Assembly: GCF_016862275.1 (NCBI RefSeq)
Contig: NZ_BOMQ01000054.1
Location: forward strand, 1-64,000
Length of the DNA stretch: 64,000 nucleotides
Direction of reading: 5' to 3'
Origin: Actinoplanes nipponensis
GTDB lineage: Bacteria; Actinomycetota; Actinomycetes; Mycobacteriales; Micromonosporaceae
Shown here: in pieces, positions 16,865-24,172 of the stretch
Position numbering within the stretch: the stretch's first letter is position 1
Layout of the letters: every line of letters begins with the position of its first letter
Program-made: the position numbers and the translations under genes
The notes under the pieces: generated by a model
Database searches by the model: none
Told to the model about the DNA's origin: nothing
The model's input: the letters and a program-made list of their open reading frames with translations, nothing else

Positions 16865-18244
16865 ATGAAGAGGAAACTGGCCGCCGCGGCGGCCGCGGTC
16901 GCCATGGTCGCCACCGGCGCCATCGCCATGCAGGGCACGTCCGAAGCCGCCGTGCTGCCCGGCAACTTCAAGAGCGTCGGCTACCAGCCGTCCTGGGCCG
17001 GCAGCGTGAACAGCATCCAGTACAGCAAGCTCACCCACATCAACTACGCGTTCGTACTGCCGAACGCCAACGGCACCCTGCAGGCCGTGCCGGACCCGGC
17101 CAAGCTCCAGTCGCTGGTCTCGCTCGGCCACCAGAACAATGTCAAGGTCGGCCTCGCCCTCGGCGGCTGGAACGACGGCAACGACTCGGCCTTCGAGGCG
17201 CTGGCCGGCAACTCCGGCGCGCGCACCACGTTCGTCAACGGGGTCATGGGCTTGGTCGGCCAGTACAACCTGGACAGCATCGACATCGACTGGGAGTACC
17301 CCGACCCGGGCGCCTCCGCCACCAACTACACGGCCCTGATGCAGCAGCTCAGCACCGCGCTGCACAACCAGGGCAAGCTGCTCACCGCCGCGGTCGTCTC
17401 CGAGGGCGGCACGGCCAACGGCATCCAGCCGGCGGTCTTCGGCCTGGTCGACTGGCTCAACATCATGGCGTACGACGGCGGCAGCCCGCACGCCAACTAC
17501 GACTGGTCGATCGCCAGCGTCAACTTCTGGAAGAGCCGCGGCCTGCCGGCCGCGAAGGCGGTGCTCGGCGTGCCGTTCTACAGCCGGCCCGGATACCGGA
17601 CGTACGCGCAGATCGTCGCGGCCAACCCGGCGTACGCCAACCAGGACTGCGCCACGATCGGCGGCGTCAACGAGTGCTACAACGGCCTGCCGACGATCCG
17701 CCGCAAGACCCAGTGGGCCCTGGCGAACGCCGGCGGCATCATGAACTGGGAGCTGTCCCAGGACGCCACCGGGGCGAACTCGCTGGTCAGCGCGATCTAC
17801 GCGGTGGCCACCGGCGGGTCCGGGCCGACCACCCCGCCGACCACCACGCCGCCGGCCGGGCGCACCGGCCGGATCACCGGCATCGGCGGCAAGTGCGTGG
17901 ACATCGCCGCGGCCTCCTCGGCCAACGGCACCGCCGTGCAGCTCTACGACTGCAACGGCAGCGCCGCGCAGAATTGGACGGTGGCCACCGACGGCACGCT
18001 GCGCGGGCTGGGCAAGTGCATGGACGTGGCGGCGGCCGGCACGGCGAACGGCTCGCTGGTGCAGCTCTACGACTGCAACGGCACCGGCGCCCAGCAGTGG
18101 CAGGCGCAGAGCAACGGCACGCTGCGCAACCCGGCGAGCAACAAGTGCCTGGACGCGTCGGACAACAGCTCGGCCAACGGCACCCGGCTGCAGATCTGGG
18201 AGTGCTTCGCCGGCACGAACCAGCGCTGGACGCTCCCCGCGTGA
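16865..18244 (+). CDS. secreted GH18 chitinase with C-terminal ricin-type lectin domain
   Basis: A 459-residue exported enzyme. Signal peptide at 1-30 (KRKLAAAAAAVAMV, ending SEA-A). The GH18 barrel covers about 35-320: LTHINYAF, LALGGWND, catalytic DSIDIDWEYP with the proton donor Glu, and IMAYDGG. A TTPPTTTPP linker precedes a CBM13/ricin-type trefoil of three repeats, each with a QxW motif (QNW, QQW, QRW) and VQLYDCNG-like strands. It likely hydrolyses chitin and binds sugar polymers. ATG at 16865 has GAGAGG upstream. It ends at a hairpin shared with the convergent MFS gene. Confidence 0.94.
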   Translation: MKRKLAAAAAAVAMVATGAIAMQGTSEAAVLPGNFKSVGYQPSWAGSVNSIQYSKLTHINYAFVLPNANGTLQAVPDPAKLQSLVSLGHQNNVKVGLALGGWNDGNDSAFEALAGNSGARTTFVNGVMGLVGQYNLDSIDIDWEYPDPGASATNYTALMQQLSTALHNQGKLLTAAVVSEGGTANGIQPAVFGLVDWLNIMAYDGGSPHANYDWSIASVNFWKSRGLPAAKAVLGVPFYSRPGYRTYAQIVAANPAYANQDCATIGGVNECYNGLPTIRRKTQWALANAGGIMNWELSQDATGANSLVSAIYAVATGGSGPTTPPTTTPPAGRTGRITGIGGKCVDIAAASSANGTAVQLYDCNGSAAQNWTVATDGTLRGLGKCMDVAAAGTANGSLVQLYDCNGTGAQQWQAQSNGTLRNPASNKCLDASDNSSANGTRLQIWECFAGTNQRWTLPA

Positions 18245-18250
18245 CGGCCG

Positions 18251-18285
18251 TCCGCGCGGTCCCCGCCGTCAGGGGACCGCGCGGA
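18251..18285. terminator. bidirectional terminator between chitinase and MFS genes
   Basis: TCCGCGCGGTCCCC (18251-18264) and its perfect complement (18272-18285) with a 7-nt loop. The loop contains the MFS stop codon, so one stem serves both convergent genes. Confidence 0.75.
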
Positions 18286-19519
18286 TCCGTACCACCATGA
18301 CCGCGCCCAGCAGGGTGACCACCGCGGTCAGCGCGTAGAGGGTGGAGTAGCCGCCCAGATGCGTGACCAGCGGCGCCGCGATGGCCGGCCCGAGCACCTG
18401 GGGCGCCGCGGTGGCGATGTTGATGACGCCGAGGTCCTTGCCGCGGTCGACCGCCGCCGGCAGCACCTGGGTGATCAACGCGCTGTCGACCGCGAGATAG
18501 ACCCCGTAGCCGGCGCCCAGCAGCACCGACGCCACCATGGCCACCGGCCAGACCGGCCAGATGGCGAGCAGCAGGGCGGCCAGGGCGATGGTCGCGCCGG
18601 ACCACACCACGAACACCTTGCGGCGGCCCGAGCGGTCGGACGCCCGCCCGCCGAGCACGGCCGTCGCCACCATGCCGGCCGTGTAGAGCAGGATCATGAT
18701 CAGCAGCCCGGTGTCCGGGTCGGCCAGCCGCACCCGGTCGGTGAGGAAGTACAGCAGGTAGAGCGTGCCGAGGGCGTTGCCGAGCTGGACCAGGAACCGG
18801 GTGCCCCAGGCCCGGGCGAAGTCCGGGTGCTCCCGGAAGAGCCGCCGGAGCCCGGGCCCCGGCGGCACCCGGCCGGCCGGGGGCAGCGGATCGTCCGGGG
18901 TCAGCAGCGCGAACGGCACGGCCAGCACGACCAGCGCCAGGGCCATGGCCAGGTAGCCGGCGGCGACCTCGGTGACCACCGCGGTGACCAGCACCGCGCC
19001 CAGCACGAGGCCGAGCGCCTGCGGCATGCCGATCCAGCCGGAGACCGCGCCGCGCTGCCGCACCGGGACCCGGTCCGGGACCGCCGCGGTCAGCGTGGCC
19101 AGCATGATGTTGAGCCCGAGCTGGGCGCCGGCCCAGCCCAGCGCCACGCCCGCGAGGTCCGGCTGCCGGGCCAGGGCCGCCAGCGACACCGCGGCGATGA
19201 GGGCGCCGCCCAGCGTCCAGACGTGCCGGCGGCCGTACGCCCGCCCGCCGGCGCGCAGCCGGGTCCGGTCGGAGAGCGCCCCCGCCGCGGGGTTGACGAC
19301 GATCGCGACCAGCGCGCCCAGCGCGGTGACCCAGCCCAGCGCCGCCTCCTTGCCGACGATGCCGAGCTCACTGATCTGCTCCGGCAGCAGCACCTGCACC
19401 GGCGTGAAGAACGCCATCCAGAGACCCAGGTTCGCGGCGAACAGCAGGGCCACCCAGGAGCGGCGGACGGGCCGCGCGGGCTCGGCCAGCGCGGCCGGCG
19501 TGTCCTGCGTGACGCTCAT
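18269..19519 (-). CDS. major facilitator superfamily transporter
   Basis: A 416-residue inner-membrane protein with about 12 hydrophobic helices. The loop between helices 2 and 3 has NPAAGALSDRTRLRAGGR (MFS motif A type), repeated in the second half as LGGRASDRSGRRK. The overall pattern is close to sugar:cation (GPH-like) or macrolide-type MFS carriers; the substrate is not readable. It follows the winged-helix gene by 18 nt and is probably co-transcribed. Confidence 0.88.
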   Translation of the reverse strand: MSVTQDTPAALAEPARPVRRSWVALLFAANLGLWMAFFTPVQVLLPEQISELGIVGKEAALGWVTALGALVAIVVNPAAGALSDRTRLRAGGRAYGRRHVWTLGGALIAAVSLAALARQPDLAGVALGWAGAQLGLNIMLATLTAAVPDRVPVRQRGAVSGWIGMPQALGLVLGAVLVTAVVTEVAAGYLAMALALVVLAVPFALLTPDDPLPPAGRVPPGPGLRRLFREHPDFARAWGTRFLVQLGNALGTLYLLYFLTDRVRLADPDTGLLIMILLYTAGMVATAVLGGRASDRSGRRKVFVVWSGATIALAALLLAIWPVWPVAMVASVLLGAGYGVYLAVDSALITQVLPAAVDRGKDLGVINIATAAPQVLGPAIAAPLVTHLGGYSTLYALTAVVTLLGAVMVVRIRAVP

Positions 19520-19537
19520 CGGCGCTCCGGGCGGGCT

Positions 19538-20563
19538 TCAGCGGACGACGGCCCCCTCGGGGAGGGCACACCGGACCGCGGCGGGCAGCGGCTGGAACGG
19601 CGTGACGACCGGGTGGCCGTCGGCGAGCTCCCACACCCCCTCGATGCGGCCGTTCACCACCAGGGTGGGGGAGATCCAGCCCTGCGGCCGGGAAACCGCG
19701 GACTTCGGTCCGCTGCTCACCCGGTCGAGCCGGCGCAGGCTGCCCACCACGTACGGGTCGAACGCCGGCAGCAGCAGCACCGTGTCCTCGCCGCCGCCGT
19801 CCGGGGCGTCCACCGGCAGGAAGCCCTCGTCCCCCACGGCCCGCAGCCGGTCGGCCAGCCGCGCGAAGGACTTCTTGGCCAGGGCCGGCTTGAGGTCGAA
19901 CCAGCGGGCGAACTCGGCCGCGTCCGCCGGCCCGTACGCGTCCAGGTGGCGCAGCACCAGCTGGTCGACGGCCTCCTCGGTGGGCACCGGCAGCCAGTCG
20001 CCCAGCCAGGCCCGCGGCGCCACGAAGGTGACGTGCCGGCCGCGCGGCGGCCCCGAGCACAGCAGCCCGCGGAAGGCCAGCGGCTTGAGGATCGCCCCGA
20101 ACCCCTGCCGCAACGGCTCGTGCAGCTCCTCGTGCCCGGTGGCCGTGACGATCGCGTCGGCCAGCTCCTCGCGGGTCAGCGGCGTCCCGCCGAGCACGTC
20201 CGGCACGGCGGCGATGATGTCGCGCATCTGTGCCTCGGTCACGCCGTGGTACTTGAGCCACGAGCCGGTGGTCTCCCGGGTCCGGGTGCTCATCGCGGCC
20301 ACCCAGAGCGGCAGGTCGGCGGCGGGCAGCAGGTGCAGGGTGCCCCGGGCCGCCCAGGTGCGGACCAGCGACCGGCGCCGGTACAGCGCGTCGTCCAGCT
20401 CCGGCGCGGCGGTCAGCCGCAGGGTCGCCGAGGCCAGCGCCGAGGACGCGACCTGGGCGTGCAGGCCGCCGATCCGCCGGGCGGCGGCGACCACGTCGCC
20501 GGCCCGGGCGCGGCCGAGATGGTGCCGGTCGATGCGGCGGCGGAGGATCTCGTCGAGGTTCAC
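19538..20563 (-). CDS. winged-helix DNA-binding protein (HTH_42/AlkZ-like family)
   Basis: A 341-residue member of the HTH_42 family, which includes AlkZ/YcaQ DNA glycosylases that unhook crosslinked or alkylated bases. Segments RRIGGLHAQVASS, RTWAARGTLHLLPAADLP and FDPYVVGSLRR are family marks. The catalytic QxQ of AlkZ is replaced by HAQ near residue 34, so glycosylase activity is uncertain. GTG at 20563 has GGGGAGG upstream; longer readings are Arg-rich artefacts. Gap of 18 nt to the MFS gene, 20 nt from the anti-sigma-like gene before it, so a five-part minus-strand transcript is likely. Confidence 0.82.
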   Translation of the reverse strand: MNLDEILRRRIDRHHLGRARAGDVVAAARRIGGLHAQVASSALASATLRLTAAPELDDALYRRRSLVRTWAARGTLHLLPAADLPLWVAAMSTRTRETTGSWLKYHGVTEAQMRDIIAAVPDVLGGTPLTREELADAIVTATGHEELHEPLRQGFGAILKPLAFRGLLCSGPPRGRHVTFVAPRAWLGDWLPVPTEEAVDQLVLRHLDAYGPADAAEFARWFDLKPALAKKSFARLADRLRAVGDEGFLPVDAPDGGGEDTVLLLPAFDPYVVGSLRRLDRVSSGPKSAVSRPQGWISPTLVVNGRIEGVWELADGHPVVTPFQPLPAAVRCALPEGAVVR

Positions 20564-20583
20564 GGCGGGGCCTCCCCTGGTCG

Positions 20584-21228
20584 TCAGCGCTTGATCGTAC
20601 GTTCGACCAGCCAGCGCAGGTCGTCCTCGGTGGCGCCGTACGGCGTGCCGGCGTCGGTGGAGTAGGCGTTCGCGGCCAGCACGTACCGGGTGCCGCCGGC
20701 GATCCACTCGAGTTGCCGGTTCCAGCCGACATCGGCCTGTTCCTCTTCCAGGCGCACCTCGGCGCCGGCCACCGTGAGCGTGCGGATCCGGGTGTCGGCG
20801 TCGGCGCCGGCCGGGCCCAGCTCGGTCTCGCCCGGGATGCGCATCAGGTCCAGCTGCGCCTGGTCCGTCGCGCCGTCGGGAAGCCTCCGGTCGGTGATGA
20901 CCGTGGTGAAGACGCCGGGCTCGGTCTCCTTCTCCGGCCCGAACGCGAACCGGTCGGCCCGGCTCGGGCCCGGGACCGACGGGGAGGCGGGCGCCACCGG
21001 GGACTCGGCCGCGGCGACCGGGGCACTCTGCCCGCCGCCCGGCCGCCCGGCGACGAGACTCGCCACGCCCACCACCGCCAGCACGGCAGCGGCGGCGCCG
21101 GCCGCGACCAGCAGCCGGCGCCGGGTGCGGTGCCGCTTGCCGGCGCGCAGCAGGGCCGCCGACGACAGCGATTCCGTACCGGCGGCCAGGTCGTTCATCG
21201 CCATCCGCAGCTCCTCGGTCGTGGCCAT
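20584..21228 (-). CDS. membrane partner of the SigE-family sigma factor
   Basis: A 214-residue protein with a cytoplasmic N-terminus (1-38), one transmembrane helix (RLLVAAGAAAAVLAVVGVAS) and an extracellular domain rich in charged strands (MRIPGETELGPAG, LEWIAGGTRYVLAANAYS). Its ATG shares a base with the sigma gene stop (TGATG), the usual layout for a sigma factor and its membrane-bound modulator. No HxxxCxxC zinc motif. AGGAG 7 nt upstream. Function as anti-sigma is inferred from topology and coupling. Confidence 0.75.
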   Translation of the reverse strand: MATTEELRMAMNDLAAGTESLSSAALLRAGKRHRTRRRLLVAAGAAAAVLAVVGVASLVAGRPGGGQSAPVAAAESPVAPASPSVPGPSRADRFAFGPEKETEPGVFTTVITDRRLPDGATDQAQLDLMRIPGETELGPAGADADTRIRTLTVAGAEVRLEEEQADVGWNRQLEWIAGGTRYVLAANAYSTDAGTPYGATEDDLRWLVERTIKR

Positions 21229-21764
21229 CAACTGCTCCTGTTCTGCTTCGCGGTAGTGAGCGGGGCGGGTTCGGCGACGGCGATCCGCATCTTGCCCAGG
21301 GCCTTGTGGCAGGTCGACTTGACTGTCCCCACGCTGATCCCGAGCAGCTCCGCGACCTCGCGTTCGGCGTGGTCGTCCAGATACCGCAGCACGACCACCG
21401 CCCGCTCGCGGGCGGTCAGGCCGCCGAGCGCCGCCAGCAGCGTCTGGCGGTTCTCGAACGTCGCGGCGTGATCGGAGACGGCCTGCTCGGGCAGCTCGCC
21501 GGCCGGCTGCTCGCGCCGGCGGTGCGCCGTACGCCACCAGTCGGTGACGGCGTTGGTCACAGCCCGGCACAGATAACCGTACGGGTCCTCGTGCTCGATG
21601 TGCCGCCAGCGCGGGTAGGCCCGGGTGAGCACCGTCTGCACGATGTCGCGGGCCTGGTCGCGGTCGCCGCACAACAGCTCGGCGTAGCCGATCAGCCGGC
21701 CCGAACGAGCGGTCACGAAGGCTGCGAAGGACTCGTCGGTGTGACGGCCCCGTCCGATCATCAT
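21228..21764 (-). CDS. SigE-family ECF RNA polymerase sigma factor
   Basis: A 178-residue sigma factor. Region 2: FVTARSGRLIGYAELLCGD and ARDIVQTVLTRAYPRW (about 12-55). Region 4: LTARERAVVVLRYLDD then ISVGTVKSTCHKALGKMR (113-160) with a proper basic recognition helix. It belongs to the actinobacterial SigE-like ECF group common in Streptomyces and Micromonosporaceae. It heads a minus-strand run with its membrane partner, a winged-helix protein and an MFS carrier, which are therefore candidate members of its regulon. Confidence 0.92.
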   Translation of the reverse strand: MMIGRGRHTDESFAAFVTARSGRLIGYAELLCGDRDQARDIVQTVLTRAYPRWRHIEHEDPYGYLCRAVTNAVTDWWRTAHRRREQPAGELPEQAVSDHAATFENRQTLLAALGGLTARERAVVVLRYLDDHAEREVAELLGISVGTVKSTCHKALGKMRIAVAEPAPLTTAKQNRSS

Positions 21765-21797
21765 GTCTCCCTAGACGTGGTCGACGGCGGAAAGGTT

Positions 21798-21857
21798 GGT
21801 GCCCGGCCCCGGGCCGCCGCGCGCGGCATTCGGCGCTCGCCGGCCCGGGCCGGGACC
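21798..21857 (-). terminator. GC-rich hairpin after the secreted Cys protein gene
   Basis: 21798-21815 and 21842-21857 pair over 16 bp with two single-base bulges; the stem ends 3 nt beyond the stop codon. It separates that gene from the sigma operon on the same strand. Confidence 0.6.
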
Positions 21858-21859
21858 GG

Positions 21860-22687
21860 CTACTCGACCAGCCGTTCGTAGGCCCCGGCGAAGGCCTCCT
21901 CGTACGGCCCCACGCAGCTCTCGTGCGCGGCGTTGCCCTTCTCCAGGACCGCGTCCGCCTGGCTCTCCAAGGCGTTCAGCCGGGCCAGCGACGCCGCGTA
22001 CCTGATCTTCTCGGTCGGGGTCGCGTCCGCCGCCGGTTCCGCCGGCCAGTCCTCCTCGGCCGGCCGGTAGCGCGCCTCCTCGGTGGCGATGATCTCGTCG
22101 ATCTGCTCGGTGTCGGTGACCGTGTAGCCCTTGCCGCTCATGCACGCGACGTAGGCGGCCTGCCCCGCCACCACCGCCGGGTCGGCGGGCGCGGCGGCCA
22201 GCGCCGTGTCGGCCCGCGCGGATTCCGTCTCGAGGTCGGCGAGCTCCGCCTCGGTCATCGTCACGCCGGGCTCCGAGCAGCCGACCGTGCTGTCGGTGCC
22301 GCTCAGCGCGTCGTCGTAGACCGACACCCGGGACGCGGGCATCTGCTGCACCACTGCCACGTTCGGGTCGGCGGGCAGCCGGGAGCGGGCGGCGGTCAGG
22401 GCCTCCTGCAGCGCCGTGCCCTTCTTGCCGGCCGCCACCGCGGCCACGTAAGCCTCGTCGAGCAGCACGTCGTTGGGCACGGCGGCGACGTATTCGAAGC
22501 CTCGCTGGCTCATGCAGGCGGCGGTGCGCTGCTCCTGGGCCAGGGCGGCGGCCCGCAGCGCGGCGGCGGCGGGATCGGTGACGACGTCGGCGCCGGCCGG
22601 GCCGGCCAGGGCGAAGGCGAGGGCGCCGGCCGCGAGGCCGCCGATCGTCGTGATGCCGAGGAATCTCTTGATGAGGGGTGTTTTCAC
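21860..22687 (-). CDS. secreted protein with repeated CMSxxG(F/Y) motifs, unknown function
   Basis: A 275-residue exported protein. Signal peptide 1-33 (IKRFLGITTIGGLAAGALAFALAGPAGA, cut here at the end ADV). Two similar motifs, ACMSQRGFEY (Cys58) and ACMSGKGYTV (Cys near 182), and two further Cys in TVGCSEPG and HESCVGPY suggest two disulfides. The rest is Ala/Glu-rich helix. I know such CMxxxGF repeats from other actinobacterial exported proteins without a function. Its neighbour is an exported L,D-transpeptidase-like protein, so a cell-envelope role is possible. Confidence 0.75.
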   Translation of the reverse strand: MKTPLIKRFLGITTIGGLAAGALAFALAGPAGADVVTDPAAAALRAAALAQEQRTAACMSQRGFEYVAAVPNDVLLDEAYVAAVAAGKKGTALQEALTAARSRLPADPNVAVVQQMPASRVSVYDDALSGTDSTVGCSEPGVTMTEAELADLETESARADTALAAAPADPAVVAGQAAYVACMSGKGYTVTDTEQIDEIIATEEARYRPAEEDWPAEPAADATPTEKIRYAASLARLNALESQADAVLEKGNAAHESCVGPYEEAFAGAYERLVE

Positions 22688-22726
22688 GTCACTCCAGAAT
22701 CGTGCGGGGCCGGGCGGGAACGGGGA

Positions 22727-23329
22727 TCAATAGACCATGAGCATGCCGTGGCGCATGCGATAGGCCTTCGACCAGCGTTGCTTCAGTTTGGTGCGGTCGT
22801 TCTGGCTGACCTTGATGCAACCATTGGAGACGTAATTGCCGCTCCAGCCGCTGGCGCCCTGCGAGTGGATATAGAGATCGGAGCGCTTGATCTGCCTCTC
22901 GCCGGACGCCGGGGTGCATTTCTTGGTGCCCAGCTCCCACACCGGCCCGCGCACGACCGCGTTGCCCCAGGTCTTGTTCTTGATGTATTTGAGGGTGCTG
23001 CCGCTGTCCTCGTCCCGCGGGTCGTAGAAGCCGGCCGGCAGCCGGCCCTTGTTGCGGACGCACTGGCTCTTGGTCCCGTTGCCCGAGCCGCCGCGCATCG
23101 TGAGCCGGTAGCGCTTGCGGCCCACGCTCACGTAGGCCGTGAGCTTGCTCTTCAGGGTCGCCTGGCGGTTGATCTCGAAAACCATGTAGGGCTCCATGAG
23201 CCCGCGGCCGAGATACTTCTCGGAATAGGCCTGCGCCGGTGCGGCGCCGAGCGCGGTCAGCACGACGAACGCGGTGACGACGGCGCTGATGCGCCGCCAT
23301 TTCCGCGACGGCCGAATGTGGTCCCCCAT
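22727..23329 (-). CDS. secreted L,D-transpeptidase-like (YkuD-fold) protein
   Basis: A 200-residue exported protein. Signal peptide ends near APAQA (34). The catalytic signature is His155 in YIHSQG and Cys171 in SNGCIKVS, matching the HxG...S(N/R)GC(I/V)R pattern of YkuD L,D-transpeptidases, which make 3-3 peptidoglycan crosslinks or attach proteins. The enzyme lacks the long N-terminal Ig domains of mycobacterial Ldt; it is a minimal form. ATG at 23329 has GGGGAG upstream. A structured leader and promoter lie upstream (23357-23479). Confidence 0.85.
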   Translation of the reverse strand: MGDHIRPSRKWRRISAVVTAFVVLTALGAAPAQAYSEKYLGRGLMEPYMVFEINRQATLKSKLTAYVSVGRKRYRLTMRGGSGNGTKSQCVRNKGRLPAGFYDPRDEDSGSTLKYIKNKTWGNAVVRGPVWELGTKKCTPASGERQIKRSDLYIHSQGASGWSGNYVSNGCIKVSQNDRTKLKQRWSKAYRMRHGMLMVY

Positions 23330-23356
23330 GTGTCTCCCCGAGTGAGAATGGAGCAG

Positions 23357-23431
23357 CACGGGGGCAGCGCGACTCGCCCGCACACAAAGGTGTGCAGGCG
23401 AGCCGATGATGGTGCAAGTGGAGCCCCCGTG
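23357..23431 (-). ncRNA. structured 5' leader of the L,D-transpeptidase gene
   Basis: On the minus strand, an outer 9-bp stem CACGGGGGC / GCCCCCGTG (23423-23431 with 23357-23365) encloses an inner 12-bp hairpin (23373-23402, loop CCTTTG). It lies between the promoter and the ribosome site. It is a candidate cis-regulatory RNA; I could not match it to any riboswitch consensus. Confidence 0.45.
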
Positions 23432-23451
23432 TTGCGTTTTCTGACCGGCAG

Positions 23452-23479
23452 ACGATAACAGAATTCGCCGGACCGTCAG
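23452..23479 (-). promoter_or_regulatory. putative promoter of the L,D-transpeptidase gene
   Basis: On the minus strand: CTGACG (23479-23474), 16-nt spacer, TATCGT (23457-23452). Transcription would start about 23445, leaving a leader of about 115 nt that contains the hairpin element. Confidence 0.45.
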
Positions 23480-23542
23480 ACCCGTCAATCCCAAATGTCG
23501 TCAAAGCCGCCCAAAGCCCCAATGGTGCGGCGCCGGCCGCGT

Positions 23543-23600
23543 GGCGTCTTGACGCCGCACCGGCGACCGGTTAATTTGCCGTTCAGCTAATTAACCGGTC
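23543..23600 (+). promoter_or_regulatory. promoter overlapped by a 12-bp perfect palindrome
   Basis: TTGACG (23549-23554), 17-nt spacer, TAATTT (23572-23577). The palindrome GACCGGTTAATT (23565-23576) / AATTAACCGGTC (23589-23600), 12-nt spacer, covers the -10 box and start point. A repressor binding here would block transcription of the downstream reductase. A second dyad GGCGTC-TT-GACGCC (23543-23556) covers the -35. Confidence 0.7.
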
Positions 23601-23623
23601 GGTGAAATACGGGAGCCGTGACG

Positions 23624-24157
23624 ATGGGCAGAATCATCGCAGTGGAGTACGTGACGCTGGACGGCGTCTTCGAGGAGCCGGCCTGGAGCGGGCCGTACTT
23701 CAACGACGAGCTCGGCAGCTGGCAGGACAGAAACCTGCGGGAGGCCGACGCGCTGCTGCTGGGCCGCCGCACGTACGAGGGCTTCAAGGCCGCCTGGCCG
23801 CAGATGGAGGAGGCGACCGGCGACTTCGGCAAGAAGATGAACGGCATGCCCAAGTACGTCGCCACCACCACGCTGACCGAGCCGGAGTGGAACGCGCAGT
23901 TCCTGGGCGGCGACGTCGTCGCGGAGGTGGCCCGGCTCAAGGCCCGGCCCGACTCTTTGCTGATCAACGGCAGCGCGTCCCTGGTCAACCTGCTGACCCG
24001 GCACAACCTCATCGACGAGTACCGGATCATGGTCTATCCCGTGGTCGTCGGCGAGGGCCGCAAGCTGTGGGACGAGGGCACCAAGGTCGCCCTGCAGCTG
24101 CAGTCCACCTTCACCACCAAGACCGGCGTCCAGGTGCTCACCTACCAGCCGGCCTGA
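23624..24157 (+). CDS. RibD C-terminal / dihydrofolate-reductase-fold protein
   Basis: A 177-residue cytosolic protein. EYVTLDGVFEEP, ADALLLGRRTYEGF and DSLLINGSASLVNLL, YPVVVGEGRKLWDEG follow the RibD_C/YwjB pattern that binds NADPH. The true substrate in this stand-alone subfamily is unknown. ATG at 23624 is preferred to GTG at 23618 because GGGAG lies 8 nt upstream of it. The palindromic promoter suggests induction by a ligand of an unlinked repressor. Confidence 0.88.
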   Translation: MGRIIAVEYVTLDGVFEEPAWSGPYFNDELGSWQDRNLREADALLLGRRTYEGFKAAWPQMEEATGDFGKKMNGMPKYVATTTLTEPEWNAQFLGGDVVAEVARLKARPDSLLINGSASLVNLLTRHNLIDEYRIMVYPVVVGEGRKLWDEGTKVALQLQSTFTTKTGVQVLTYQPA

Positions 24158-24172
24158 CCCGGGGCGCAGCCG

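Noticed and set aside
23357-23431. ydaO (c-di-AMP) riboswitch before the transpeptidase
   Set aside because: The element is too short and lacks the conserved core words I know for ydaO.
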